From NCBI GenBank assembly GCA_948567375.1, contig OX419762.1, positions 12,654,001-12,718,000 on the forward strand: a DNA stretch of 64,000 bases. The letters run 5' to 3'. The notes under the pieces are model-generated. The model made no database searches. It was not told where the DNA came from and was given only the letters and a program-made list of their open reading frames with translations. The DNA is from Lunularia cruciata (Eukaryota > Streptophyta > Marchantiopsida > Lunulariales > Lunulariaceae). The position numbers and the translations under genes are program-made. Positions within the stretch are counted from its first letter, which is position 1. Each line of letters opens with the position of its first letter. This document shows positions 1-11,539 of the stretch, one piece after another.

Positions 1-499
1 ATTCTTGGGTGACTCTCTTTATGACTTCTAGGGGTGAAGATTTGTTTTGTTGGTTGCCCTTATCACTATCACATCCCAAGTGTAGTGTTCAAGACCTGGA
101 ATCTCTTGCATTCTTGGTGCCTCTCTAATTGGCCTTAGGGGCCCTAGGAACTCCAAGGCCTAAGAGATGCTCATGTAAAATGGACAGTCTTTGGTGATTA
201 CTACTCTACTGTCTGCTAACCAGCATACCAAGTCTTATTCGTTTGGTGTTAATTGGTCTTGCCTAGCAAGCCCTCGACTGGCTAATTGGCTGCATGTAGA
301 AGATCCAACTAACTCTCTTGATCCAAGATGCTGCACTTTTCTTCTTGTAGGATCTTCCCCATTGACATATGAGTGCAATTTTTTATTCCTTCATCTATGA
401 TAGCCAATACAATATCTTCTCTACTCATCCCTAAAATCCCTTCTCTACAATTTGCTCTAGGAGGTCTATTATGTAGGTTGCTTCCACCAAACTTCCCAT
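1..499. other. No recognisable gene
   Basis: No frame here gives a recognisable product. The segment is probably the continuation of the decayed minus-strand coding remnant that starts to its right, but stops are frequent and I see no motif. Confidence 0.3.
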
Positions 500-2100
500 A
501 TTTCTATATTCATCAATCGCTCACTCTCCTCGAGTTGGTGTGTCGACCTCCATGGTACTCCAGGAATGGAGTTGGACCATGCTCATAGTGGTGATCATCT
601 CTTTGGTCATAGACTTCCCTTCTTCAAGTCCTCTATCTTTGGGACTACTCTCCAGATACTAGTTATCTTCTAAGACTAACTTTGGACTTGCTCCACTGAA
701 AGCATTCTCACCATATCTTTGTTGATTTCCTGCACTATCTCTTGGGGTATTGGGCCTAGAAGATAATTTTGTGAAAGAATGATTGCTAGCAAGATAGTCC
801 TTAGGTGCCCAAATTAAGGGACTCACCTTGTCATTGTTAGACGTACCATTCTTGGATCCTTCTCCTATTGATCCATTTGGACCATCTTCCTTCCTTTTGC
901 TTGCATCCTCTACTTTGGAGTCCTCAACCTTTATTGGCCATTATAGCTTCTATTGCCTAATAAATCAAAGTAGTTGGTGGACTCTCTACTCCAAATTCCA
1001 ATTTTGAATGGTGAGGTTGTTTTGAGATTTTTGTTATACCTTGACTTTAGCTTGCTTTTCCATCCTCTTCTCCTTGTAGTAAAGGAAGTCCTTCTGGTAT
1101 TAGGTTTGCTCTATGACAAAATATTTGTAGTAGACACAAAGAAGAAAATTCCCTCTTTCAAGTGTCCTAGACCTTTTGTGCAAGGCTCTTCTCCTTCCTT
1201 AGAGTTGCAACTTTTGCTTCTAATGCAGAACTGACTACTTCAACTTTATTGTTTCCTAATGTGCAGCATTAATGACTTCACCTAGTTTGTGTATCTTGAT
1301 GTTGGAGTACTCCTTCTCATGGGATATCTAAACCCAGAGCTCATGAAGTTCTCCTTCTTTCTTTTGGCTATTTGCTAACTACCAGTTGGCAGTAGTCTTA
1401 CATGACAAGGCAGCTTGGAGCTGGTGGTTAGCATCTACTAAGTCATTTTGTAGGAGGTCAAACTGAGACTCTAGAGTCATTGCCGTCTCATTCCAATTGG
1501 TCCTTACTTTGCATATCCTAAGGCCTGTTTTGTGGTGAGCTCTTCCAACTCCTCCACAAATTGATGATATGGGTGCAGGCTAATGTACCACATGCAATCT
1601 TTGTCAACATAGAGGTTAGACCCTACTTCCACTCCTTGCTTGGGCTATTTATACATTGCAAGAATTCTTTCTTAGACACTAGCCATCATTAGAGTGTCTA
1701 ACATGAAGGCTAACATCTCCAATTTGTGATGATCTTAGGGATCGGCTTCTTGAAATCTCCTAACAATACATCGGCATGTTGTATTATTGACACATGGAGC
1801 ACAATCTACCCTATGGTTTTGAGTAGTAGGGCATTCTCCAATACAAGAAATATCCTTTACCTCAATGGTGTTGTAGGCAAGGTAGATTCTAGTTCCAATA
1901 ATTCTGCAGGGTCTTGTACCGTGAGCATCAAAGTTGGCCCTTGATTTCCTTCCTTCCAAGGAGATTCAAAAAATGTCATGCTTGGTTCCTACAAGAACAG
2001 TAGATTGTCTCAGTGTCTGGGGAGGACCATCATCAATGGTGATGACATCCGTGTCTTTGGTTGCCTCTTCTCTAACAACCCATTTCTCTTTTAACACAAA
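500..2100 (-). pseudogene. Decayed coiled-coil protein gene, minus strand
   Basis: Read on the minus strand, several stretches stay open and protein-like. The clearest is about 1385-1490, a Glu/Gln/Leu-rich heptad-like segment (ESQFDLLQNDLVDANHQLQA). Another, about 671-940, is a hydrophilic Ser/Asn/Lys-rich tail. A third, about 1735-1959, is Cys-rich (DCAPCVNNTTCRC). They are separated mainly by single in-frame stops, often TAG followed at once by sensible sequence, and by frame changes. I do not recognise the protein. The coiled-coil character resembles the decayed gene at 6767-9084. It could be an internal gene of a large non-autonomous retroelement or a degraded gag-like protein. There is no intact start and the gene is not functional. 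Confidence 0.4.
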
Positions 2101-2279
2101 GCTTCTCATTCTTAGGGAAGATGACTCCACTTGCTTGATACGGTGTACCCATTTCTCAAAATTTGCTTTTATTGATCATATCAAGCTTAAGTGCTAAAGA
2201 GAACCATAGAGAATGATAGTATTAATAGGAGAAGTGCTTCAATAGAGAGGTACTTGGAGGAGTGACCTTAGAAAGCTAG

Positions 2280-2820
2280 AATAGTAGAAGCACTCAAAGT
2301 GATGTAGGATTATTTCAAGTACTTGCAGGCCGGTCTACTTGCAGGATATTTAGATATTCAAAGTGATGTAGGACAATCTCTAGTGTTGAAAGGAGAAGTA
2401 ATTTGGAGATCATATGAGCTCCATGGCCAAGTATCAAGGTGGCTAGCAAAGTTGTGTCATATAGGAGATGAGAAGTACTCAAAGAGGTGTAGAATGACAC
2501 TAAGTGCCTAAAGATGGAATAGCACTTGGAGTGCAAGGGTACCATTTTGAGTGCTTGCAAGAGTTCATTCATAGTGAGGCATTCATAGTGCCAATAGGTG
2601 AGATGTACAGATCCGAGTGCCAAGTGCCATGGTGTTGAGAGGGAAGTGCTGCCACAATTTGAATTGGCCGCCAATGGCACTTACCTCTAATGGCACTTGC
2701 TGCAAAGTACCATTACCTACTAGATAACCAATGGCACTCAGGAAGTAAAGTGTGGCACAAGAGAAAGTGGTTGAGAAACAGATTTTCTTGCACATGAGAG
2801 AGTGACTTTGCCTGAGGATA
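2280..2820. other. Region rich in AGTGC/GCACT words
   Basis: The words GAGTGC, AAGTGCC, GCACTC and GGCACT recur at irregular spacing, giving a degenerate low-complexity texture. No clear repeat period can be set by eye. Open frames on both strands are explained by this composition. A similar texture occurs at 28930-29110. Confidence 0.35.
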
Positions 2821-3372
2821 ACATGCAAGACCTATGTAGCAAGTGCCAAGAATTAGATAGCACTCGGAGTGCCTTGTAGGAGAAACATGATCAAGTAGTG
2901 ATGTTGGAGCTACAAATGCAAGAGTATTGGACAAAATTGGCCATTCAACTAGAACCTCCTAGCAAGGAGGCAATGAAAGAACAAGTGAAACATGTGAAAA
3001 GCCTCCAAGTGCTTGAGTCACAAAAGGGTAAATGGAGCAAGCATCTAAACAACAAGTGGAAGATTCGTTGAAGGCACTACATTAAGTAAAAGAAACCTAG
3101 GCCCTATACATGGAGATGCTGAAAGAAGAGGGAGTAGTATGAGCCTTGAGGACTTAGCACCATAAATTGAAGATGTAGGTCCAATGCTTGCAAAATCAAG
3201 TCTATAAGGAGGAATACATGAACAACTTGTCCCTACACTTGAAGGAGCATTTAGATAAGAAGTTTCATGAAGTGTGCCATACCTTCTTGTTAGAAATTGC
3301 AAGTTATTAAGCCCAAAGAGGTCAATTAATGAGATAACTAAGAAGGCAATGAAGCTCTTCACTCTTTGTAGG
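2821..3372 (+). pseudogene. Decayed coiled-coil coding remnant, plus strand
   Basis: One plus-strand frame from the ATG at 2821 stays protein-like to about 3370 despite roughly ten stops. It encodes a charged, Gln/Glu/Lys-rich helical sequence, for example VVMLELQMQEYWTKLAIQLE and HHKLKM followed by VQCLQNQVYKEEYMNNLSLH. Most stops are TAG or TAA, and several sit where a Gln would suit a coiled coil. A TGA near 3070 and another near 3146 also interrupt it. I do not recognise a family. It lies convergent to the minus-strand coiled-coil remnant at 500-2100, so the two may be parts of one rearranged element. Confidence 0.4.
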
Positions 3373-5166
3373 TCTAACTATAGGCACTCCTCCAAAAGGA
3401 AGTCCTTCAATTAGACAACATTGTTTAGAAAGGATTACGTACTCAAAGTTGTATAGTAGTCAAGCACTTTGAGTAGGCTAGTCATGCTTGCATTCAATGT
3501 CACATACAATTTAAAAGAGTGTCCCTAGAGTTGAGTGGCACTAGGAGTTGTAAAGAGTTGAGGACGAGTGCACTTGAAATGGTACTGCACTCAAAGTTGT
3601 ACATACTTGGAGAAGAGGACACTCGGGATTATACACTAGAAATAGATTAGTAGGGTCCAATATCTCCCTTGACACATGTAGGAGACTTATCATTATATAG
3701 ATGATTAGGATAATATAATCAGTGATGGAAAATTTAGATATAGAACTTTTTAGATTCACTTGGGATTTTAATCTTTGGCTTGGAGTCAAATCTATATATA
3801 AGGCAGAATGTTGCTGGCACTTGTGTTCATTCACTCATTCTTTTAGAATACAAGCTTTGATTACAAGTAAAGAGTGCTCTCACACCTTTGCAAGTTTGAT
3901 GTCCTAGATTTTTCCATGTTGTGTCAATGTCTAAACTAGAGTAGATGTGAGGAAATTCATAATAGGTCTTCAATGCATAGTGCCAAATAGGTACTTGCCC
4001 TTGATTAGGGTGTGCACTAAAGAATTTGAAGGTCTAAACATGTGCAACAAGTGGATGGAGAAGCTCACCACATAAGCAGTACCACAAAATCATAAATTTT
4101 AGACAAGAAGTAGAAAAATTTCAGTCCTACAAGTTGTGCCTTCTAGGAAGGGTAAAACACATTTGCAAATACTTCATCTTGGAATGGAATGGCATTTGAG
4201 TTGAATGAACCATCACCTTCAAGAGCAATACCAACTAGATTTTAGAGTGAAAGTGATTAGTTTGATGATTTTCTTTTTGTTGAAGTGCACCATAGAAAAT
4301 GACACTACCCTCTTTTGGGAGTGGTTTTTGCGCAAGGATTAAACATGAGAAAATAAATGAATTGAGATTTGGTGACAAGTGGGTGTTTCACTTCACTTCC
4401 AAGCATTTCCAAATAGTATCCTTGTGAGAGCAAACTATTCCTATTGACTATACTATAAGTATGTCAACTCTAAGATATCACATGCCTTTTGGCATTGCTG
4501 CCGGAGATACTCTCCTTGATGTACCCAAAAGTGAAGTTGTGCAAGGCAATGAATGTAGTCCAAAGACCTAGGAGCTATTCAAACCCCTCATGATTTGAGA
4601 GCAATAAAGAGAAATCAGAGATGTGCTATCAAGAGACGTCTAACCAGCAAGAGACAAGCTCAAGAAGAGTCCCATTCTCTTGAGAAAAAATTAGTTTTGG
4701 AATATGAGTTACCCCAACAAGTGTTGAACTTGCAAGAGAGTGATATCCTCCTCATAGGCTTGACTAATCCGCCAACTTTAGATGGAATGCACTTGTTTGT
4801 TCTTCTATAGGATACTCAAGAGAATTCCCACTTACCAACCATGGAGAGTGCAATTCAGTGAAAAGTTGAAGGAGAGTACTCAAAGTATCTCCAACGTAGA
4901 GCACTTTGGAGTGCATAATAGAAGGAGTACTATCACTTTTGCCTCTCAAGCTCTCTCTCATAGAGATTGAGACCATGAAGTTCCCTTGTAAGTATTATTG
5001 ACCAAAGTGAGTGCCATGACTACATCAGTCCGGATATGTTGTCTGCTTTACTTGAAGATAGTGATGGATTTGTTGCTAGTGCACCAAACTAGGACTTATT
5101 TTGTTACTCACTACAAGTTTGCATATCACTTTTGATCATATCTTTGATCACAACCCTATGGCAAAT
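3373..5166. other. No supported gene; repeat-like sequence
   Basis: Short open frames occur, such as 4595-4810, but none shows a recognisable domain and stops are frequent in all frames. GAGTGC-type words continue to about 4960. The stretch ends at the family A LTR beginning at 5167. Confidence 0.3.
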
Positions 5167-5594
5167 TGTAACAAGATGGAGTTTAGCAATGAAGTTAGTT
5201 AAGGCTAACAAAGTAATGAATGGGCCAAATTAGCCTAGAATATTCTAGAAGTATCTAGGAAGCTACTTAATACTTCCCAATATTGGGTAACATGCATGCC
5301 AAGTGGTGATTTCTAGGAGAAAACTTCTTGGGAAGCTTCCTGGCTAGCTTAGCTTGCACTCCAAGTTGGTAGTTTTTAGAAGGAGGCTTCAAGAAGTTTC
5401 TAACTAGCTTAGCTTGCATGCCCAGTAGGTAGCTTCTAGAATGAAGCTTCTTGAGAAGCTTCTCAAGAGCCTTGTATGCTCTTTATAAATACCAAAGCCT
5501 AAGCTCATACTAGGTATTTGGATTTTTCCTCATCCAAGTGTCCCAATATGATCTTACATTCTCCTATTTTTCTCCTTAGTCTTAGTTTTTTACA
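5167..5594 (+). repeat. 5' LTR of element A1
   Basis: The LTR runs from TGTAACAAGATGG to TTTTTACA and is followed directly by the primer binding site. It aligns over its length with LTRs at 14706-15117, 19425-19850 and 61050-61535. It contains the repeated GCTTCTAGAATGAAGCTTC-type blocks, a TATAAATA box at 5484-5491 and the conserved downstream stretch CCAAAGC(C)...GCTCAT. Confidence 0.88.
5434..5491 (+). promoter_or_regulatory. Heat-shock-element array and TATA box in A1 LTR
   Basis: Alternating TTC and GAA triplets run from 5434 to about 5464 (TTCTAGAATGAAGCTTC, then TTGAGAAGCTTCTC). This matches the plant heat-shock factor site, built of inverted nGAAn units. A TATAAATA box lies about 20 bp further on, at 5484-5491. 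Heat induction is inferred from the motif only. Confidence 0.6.
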
Positions 5595-5595
5595 T

Positions 5596-5607
5596 TGGTA
5601 TCAGAGT
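5596..5607 (+). other. Primer binding site, initiator tRNA-Met type
   Basis: TGGTATCAGAGT starts two bases after the LTR. It differs by one base from TGGTATCAGAGC, the usual plant LTR-retrotransposon site complementary to the 3' end of initiator tRNA-Met. Confidence 0.85.
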
Positions 5608-5614
5608 AGGAACC

Positions 5615-5830
5615 GGATGAATAGAATTTATGGACCACCAAATCCATTTCTGCCAACCTATTGGGATTTTAGTGTTTGGGTACTATCCAAGTATCATTTC
5701 ATGTAGTTCATCACCCAGGCTTTGGGTAGAATTTTTTTGAATGCTATCACCTTTTTAAAGGAACCCTTGGTACTTTCATTTGTAGCTTATGGAGAACGGT
5801 GGACGTGTTGCATCTATGTGTCAATAAATG
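5615..5830 (+). pseudogene. N-terminal module of A1 polyprotein
   Basis: About 70 codons after the primer binding site encode a decayed copy of a module also found at 15140-15360 (A2), and in related form at 37392-37622 (element C). Shared landmarks are an N-terminal Asn/Asp-Arg/Gly-Ile-Tyr-Gly-Pro-Pro stretch, a (L/F)G-x2-F motif and an ending like YGERWTCCIYV. A stop at 5704 (TAG) and a frame change break it. No function is known to me for this module. Confidence 0.5.
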
Positions 5831-5875
5831 AGATAAATTAGAAATAGTATAATAGTGTAGTAAGCATGGCGGCAA

Positions 5876-5880
5876 TGCCA
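5876..5880. other. Left target-site duplication of the 7.4-kb insertion
   Basis: TGCCA here pairs with CGCCA at 13256-13260, with one mismatch. After the second copy, sequence typical of family A resumes. Confidence 0.55.
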
Positions 5881-6766
5881 TTGTCACGGGGATAATATGG
5901 TCCCGGTAATGCACCGGGCACCTAGTTGCTTGCTCTCTGACTTCAGACTTTTTGTAATGATACGAGTAGCTATGACAACCCGGCAAATATCACTTTTGCG
6001 GTAATCGGGTAAGTAAAGTTTGTTCCCACAAAGATACTATTCAGAAATGTCCAAATACAAAGTCAAAAGTCACAATTGCAGTTCTTCTTGATTGCTTCTT
6101 TAATCTCTCAGGTAGAAACTACACCTAGAAGAGAGTAACAAGCTCACAATCTTGATACCTTGTCACGAATACACACATAATCACATCATAGCAAATTCTG
6201 TCCAAACAACTCTTGAGTGTGATGATTCAGATTCTCCCGAAGACAGCACTTCACTGCAAAGAACAATTTCACCTTAGAATTGTGTTCCACCCCTCCACTG
6301 AAGGCACAACTTCCTCGATCAAAATTGCTTCACATCAACTTTGTGCTGCACTCACAAATGCAGAATACTACCAACACTACAATTCCTCTCAGATCTATCA
6401 AGGCATTGCTCCGATGCAGTTCACTCAGGATCAAACACACAAAATGAAGATCAATGCTGCAGATTCCAACATCCACAGACACCCTGACTTGCTCTTCGGA
6501 ATTCTCCACACACTCACAAACACAAACACGAAATTGACAATCGGAATTAAGCTTAAGCGACGAGTATTAGGAACAACACTTCGCTTTATTTATCTTCTGA
6601 AATGTGAATACTGAATAACATTGTCCTGCGAATGCTCCACTTAAATACTGAAGCAAACAGCAGACTTGCCTACCCAAGCACCGCTTCCTACATCTTTTCC
6701 TACCTGTAGATCCCAAGTGACAATCTATCTCTTCATATCTGCCTTTTCCTATCTCAAAATCGACAC
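5881..6766. other. Non-coding left part of the insertion
   Basis: A small hairpin near the end (CCCGGT, 5-base loop, ACCGGG, about 5909-5926) is followed by AC-rich sequence. The frame at 6213-6614 has no recognisable motif and is judged a chance frame. Confidence 0.4.
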
Positions 6767-9084
6767 TTATCCCGATCCGATGTCTACCTCATCATCGGCT
6801 TCCAACCCCGATGATCTTCTTAATACTTTGCCTTCTTTGGGTATAGCTGATTCTACCAATTCCTTCACTAATTCTACAACTTCTACACTAGGAACTACAA
6901 TTGAGCTCAGGAGTGACTTATCTAACTCTCTATCTCCTGACCCACTCTTCTCTAAAGTGTCAAGTGTCAAGTCCGATGACACTTGAATTCCTACTTTTGT
7001 GACATCGGGTTTCTTCTCCATTGTCACACTATTCCAAATTTTCTCTAACTCCGAATTGACTTAATCTAGTCTAAGACTAACATTGTTCTCCACATATAAC
7101 ATTTTCTTATCTACGCGTTCCCTCAATCAAATCAATAAGGTATTCATGTCCACGTCCTTGGCTTTTCCCTTCCGAGTTTCCTGCACAAGTAACTTCAACT
7201 CATGTAGGCGAGCTTTCTCCAATCTCCCCTCAAACTCCATGCTTAAAATTGCTCTTAACTTCCTTGCAACTTCCCCTACTGATTCCGATGCATATCCTCG
7301 AGAGTGCTCTACCTTCAACTCCTCACGATACATCTTCAACTCATCTTTGTATTTTGCAACGAGCATCTTCTTCTCCTCCGCATACTGCACGCTTTGCTTT
7401 TCCGTGCTCCTAACAAGTTCTCGTAATTGTTCTTCTTCTTCTTGCCTGGCTGCCAACTCTCTCTGCCACGCTTGATCTTTTGCTGCTGCACTCTTCTTCA
7501 AACTGTCCAACTCCTGCTCCATTACGATGATCATCGCCTTCAAATGAACGTTCTTGATGCGCACATCACTCACTTCTTCCTTCATCTTGTTGAGCCACAT
7601 CGCTTGTTCCATGAATTCTCTGGCTCGCCTCTATAGTTTCTTTTCTTTTTCTTCGCAGCTCTCTTGTAACATCTTGAAAGTCTTCTTCTTCAAGACCTCC
7701 TCCCTCCAAAGTTCTTCAATTTCTTCATTTCTTCGGTCTTGTTGCTCCTGCAACCCCTTCACTTCACTCAACAGATGCTTCACCACCTGCAACTCATTCA
7801 TCCCCTTCCTGCGATCTCGGGGAATTACTCTTTGATGCTCCTTCAAAAGCTCTAGCAATGGTGCGACCACCTTTGTCAAATATGATATCCCGCCGAATTT
7901 TTCTTCCTCTTCCTTGCCATCTTTGTCTGGAGTCTTCTCCTCCGTCATTGGCTCCTTCATCCAAAGTTGCGATCTTCATATCTTCAATATCTCTATACTT
8001 TCCTCATCTTGGCCTCTTGAACTCAGCCCCGCGGGATTCTCCGCTTTCTCTTCTGGTCTTGACTTGTTCACCACCATCACCTGACAAGCCTCACTTATTG
8101 CCACCAATTGCTGGACCTCTGGCTCCCCATCGCTATTGCTCCCAGACTCCTCACTTTTTAAGGTGAGCTCCTCTTCTTCCAATTCCTCTTCTTGCGACTC
8201 AATCTCTTCCCCAGACTCCGATCCCGATGATGCCTCTTTTACAATCTTTGCAGTCTTCAACATCAGCCGCCGAGTCTTCCTTTGCGTGGGAGGCAACCTT
8301 GCTTCTTTGGGTTTGCCATGTTTCTTCATCTTCGGACTGGTAATTTCTTTGACTTTCCACTGTCCGGTCCTCGTGAAGTATACATCACTTGCTCAAAGAT
8401 GCAACATATACTGGCGCTCTTCCTTGTCTGCTTCCCGTCGTAAATCAGGATGCATGTGAGACACCATATGATGACGCTCTTCTTTGGTTAGTAAGTTCAG
8501 TCTGAAGTAGAAGTGGGCTACAAACGGTGCAAAATAATGTGGTGGCGAGCCCGTTCACCAATTAACCACCATCTGCCTCGTTGGTGGTGAAAGCACTTCG
8601 CCCAATTCACTGGAGCTCCTGCAAACATTTGATGGAAGAAGACAGCTTGCTGCATGTTTACGTAGGTGGTTCATTTTGGCTTGAACATGGCCATCATCGC
8701 CCCCGCAATGCTTCTTTGGATCGGATCCCGATAGAACTCCAACTTGTAGCCATTCCTAGTTCTCGGAGCAAAAAACGAATTGCAGATCTCCGCCGTCTCC
8801 TTTGCAGCATCACACTTCCGATAGAAGGTGATCCCCGTTGGCTCTCCGGCTTCTCTCCCCAATACTAACTTCCAATCCGACTTAGTTCATCGAGCCAGAT
8901 TGCCTCTCTTCCTTTCCACCTCGAGACCCTCCTCACAATTATTGGCATCTGCCATTACTCTCGGGAAACTGAAATTCCAATTCCATGCTAAAAAGGTAAT
9001 ATGAAGTCTAATCAAGACTTTGATTCTAGCTACTACATCTACCCTTCGGATTGCAAAACCTTGCACCGCCAGCGCGTTGGCCAC
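6767..9084 (-). pseudogene. Long decayed gene for a coiled-coil protein of unknown function
   Basis: Reading right to left, conserved-looking blocks follow in order. 8671-9084 is an N-terminal globular part (FYRKCDAA...EICNSFFAPRTRNGYKLEFY). About 8395-8545 holds HYFAPFVAHFYFRLNLLTKE and an Arg/Glu-rich stretch. 7976-8329 is acidic and Ser/Glu-rich (EEIESQEEELEEEELTLKSE). 7631-7960 and 7127-7612 are strongly helical and coiled-coil. 6767-7027 is an acidic tail. The blocks at 7127-8329 share one frame and are broken only by stops at 7976 and 7631. Upstream parts need frameshifts near 8350-8400 and 8600. I recall similar uncharacterised proteins from liverwort genomes, but that is memory, not a search. 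The gene is not intact. Confidence 0.5.
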
Positions 9085-10701
9085 CTACTTTGCCATGATC
9101 TGTTCTCTCGTTCTACGATGTTGGAAGATGAGACCCTCTCCTGGACAAGACACTCTAACTCCCTCAGGGTTTCAAAAAATCTCACTCTCGATGGGCTTCC
9201 GGACACGCATTACTGCAGGGCGACTACTCAAAGGAATTGGAAACTTACTCGGAGTATTCAACTTTTCCCTGCGCAGTCACAATTTTATATTACCCCAAAT
9301 CGCAATCATTCTTTAGTCGATTTCAGCTGCAAATTTCTCTCTTCTGCGTGCAACTCCCGGTCACTGTCAAGACATGCTTCTTTTGCCCCCGCCGTTTCTT
9401 GAAATGTACTTTCTTGCCACATACAAAGGTTGTTAAATGGTCTTCGTCTCGCCTGCGTCTTCCAACCCGAAGACGGTGATCTTCGGACTTTTTCCGGTGT
9501 ACTCCTCTTCCAAGCACCTCCATCATCGGATCCGATATCATCTTCTTCGGATTTCCTCTGAAGTTACTTCCGTCCATTCTTTGTCCACATTTCGACTTTC
9601 AATGCTTACTTTGTCTCTTAAACATGACTAACCATAGAAAAACAAAAAATGTGGGTACCACAGTAGCATGCATAAAGTTTGATCATTGCAATCGTGTGAA
9701 CTTATAATGAGTACCGGATCTGTATAAAAAACCTATTGCTGAGTTTCCTTTACTCCTTCTTGTTTGCAACCACTATTACAATGTGCTCTGCTTTTCTACA
9801 ACTACTACATAGAAGCTCAATGGACATTCAACACTCAGTGAACATTCAGCTGTGTGCACTTCCATTCTCCACACAAAACCACATACAAGAAGGAACATAG
9901 CACTCCCCTTACTTACATGCCTTACTATGGCATCAGTCCTCGGCCTACCTCATTTACCATTAATTCTTCTGCCGGTGCCTCTCACTATCCAATTTCAAAG
10001 ATCATTCACACATCACACAGAAATATCAAACTGGTTTCCTTCTTCTCCTACTTTGCTGTTCTTCGATCTCTCGTCAAAAGACCACTGGAAAAATCTGTTA
10101 TGATAGAACCGAACCATAAACCAGAATCTGAAGTTGATATGGGAGTTCACAGAGTTGTTGCCAAGATTTACATTCACCCATATGGCCAAGTAGACTGTCT
10201 CACGGGATCCGGACAAAGCATCAAATGAGAACATGTATAGCAGAGATATTACTGCAATCCTGTGGTAGAAGCATCGCCTCTTAGTTCTTTCTCCTGAACA
10301 CAAGAACTGAATAGAGCTGGAAATCACAAGCGCGTGCCTGAAGGACATGCATCTACCAGTAGTAAGTTCAATTGTCCAAGGCTTGTGAGTAATCTAAATG
10401 GGACAGTCTCCTGGTGTGGCACCGCAGAATGGTATGCTCAAGAATCCTCAATCTCCAACAGCTCCAGTCTTTTTCTCTTCTCCTCGAACTTTCTCCTGAT
10501 TTTTCTCACCAAAAACTCTTTGATCTTCCCTGAACTCCTAACTCCTTCAATTTCTTTCTTTGTCACTGCCCACAGACTCCTGCTCTCTTTGTCCAGATTG
10601 AGTTGATTTCAAACCGACTGTATCATCGGTGACAGAAAAATCTCAAACTCTTCAGACTACAAATTCTCTCTACAGAACTTCACGATTCCTCACATCCATT
10701 T
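9085..10701. other. Insertion interior without a confident gene
   Basis: A minus-strand frame at 9323-9577 (84 codons, Lys/Arg-rich, FKKRRGQKKHVLTVTG) could be the broken 5' end of the gene at 6767-9084. Fragments between 9085 and 9320 on the same strand support that weakly. The frame at 10013-10348 on the minus strand is aromatic-rich and shows no motif. Confidence 0.3.
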
Positions 10702-11121
10702 TCATCCAAACAACTGAATGGTACAATTGTAACACCACCGCGGATTTGACAGCTGCATAGCGCCCAAATGGTCTAGAATTTGAGAACCGGTTTCCTCTAG
10801 ATTGGTCCAGACCCCTACTTTTTCCTTACTACCAAGCTTGCTGAGTGTATAACCCCGTTTGTGAGCGTTTCTCAGTGTCTCTTCTTCGTCCTCCCTGACA
10901 TCGACTAGTGTTATTGCAGTGATATCACAGGGAATTGTGCCAAGCTCAATCTCGCAAGAGGAACCCTTGGCAGAAGAGGAGAGTTTCTGGAACCTGTTCG
11001 AACATAGATGCGTGAGACGACAACAAACAGCTGCTGATCTTGCTTGCACCAATTTCGTCAATGGAGCCACACTGAGCATTCTTGCTGCAACTTCGTTTAT
11101 TGGGCATATGGCATATTGCAT
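10702..11121 (-). CDS. Hypothetical open frame downstream of the J-domain fragment
   Basis: The frame has 139 codons on the minus strand, beginning just after the stop of the auxilin-like fragment. It contains a Ser/Cys-rich N-terminal part and a Glu-rich middle (DVREDEEETLRNAHKRG). No domain is recognised. It may be a 3' untranslated region that happens to be open, or another captured piece. Low confidence that it is translated. Confidence 0.2.
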   Translation of the reverse strand: MQYAICPINEVAARMLSVAPLTKLVQARSAAVCCRLTHLCSNRFQKLSSSAKGSSCEIELGTIPCDITAITLVDVREDEEETLRNAHKRGYTLSKLGSKEKVGVWTNLEETGSQILDHLGAMQLSNPRWCYNCTIQLFG

Positions 11122-11159
11122 TGGTCTGAGATTCCCTCGTTCCTATGGAGAGAATGTCT

Positions 11160-11530
11160 TCAGGATGGTTCCTCGGAACTAAATTTGTTCCATGCTTCCT
11201 TTAGAAGATCGAATACCTTCTCTGCAATGTACTTTTGCTCTACTGTGGCTCGTTTTTGTTGAACTTTGTCTGGATGTACGAACAGAGTTGCTTTCCTGTA
11301 CGTCTTTTTCACAAAGTCTGCAAGGATGAGATCTGCCCAAGAAACAGACTCCAGACTAGAAAGTAACGCTCGCAAATTCCTTTCCTTCCCAGCTGCCCAA
11401 CTTTTTATTGCAGATCCAACTGGTCTGCAGCTCTTTCCTTCTCCGCTTGTTCAAGTTGCTGATTCAATTCCCGATCTTTGAGTGCTGTTACAGCTGCTGA
11501 TTGTCCACTAAAACCCGTGAAAATATCATA
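11160..11530 (-). pseudogene. Auxilin-like J-domain gene fragment
   Basis: The minus frame at 11160-11375 encodes the end of a J-domain. It contains [13 protein letters not shown], a positively charged helix ([10 protein letters not shown]), the HPDK signature (VHPDKVQQK) and the auxilin-type ending ([19 protein letters not shown]). Auxilins use this domain to recruit Hsc70 and strip clathrin from vesicles, or act in chloroplast movement in the JAC1 branch. The usual Trp-Pro-rich stretch between the W and the ADL segment is missing. Upstream, a Glu/Ala-rich helix (about 11400-11530) is in another frame, cut by a TAA and a frameshift near 11420. No introns are seen in the J-domain part. A non-functional captured or retro-copied fragment is most likely. 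Confidence 0.7.
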
Positions 11531-11539
11531 TGCATCAAA

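Noticed and set aside
5434-5464. The TTCTAGAA/AAGCTTC blocks as mere restriction-site-like palindromes or random purine symmetry
   Set aside because: They recur in all four LTRs with 5-bp GAA/TTC spacing and at constant distance to TATAAATA, which random palindromes would not show. Kept as heat-shock-element candidates.
6213-6614. 133-codon plus frame in the insertion
   Set aside because: Asn/His/Thr-rich from AC-rich sequence, no motif, and no matching frame elsewhere; judged a chance frame.
7083-7475. 130-codon plus frame
   Set aside because: Antisense of the coiled-coil gene at 7127-7612. Its Ser/Leu/Cys-rich composition is the usual mirror of Glu/Lys-rich coding sequence.
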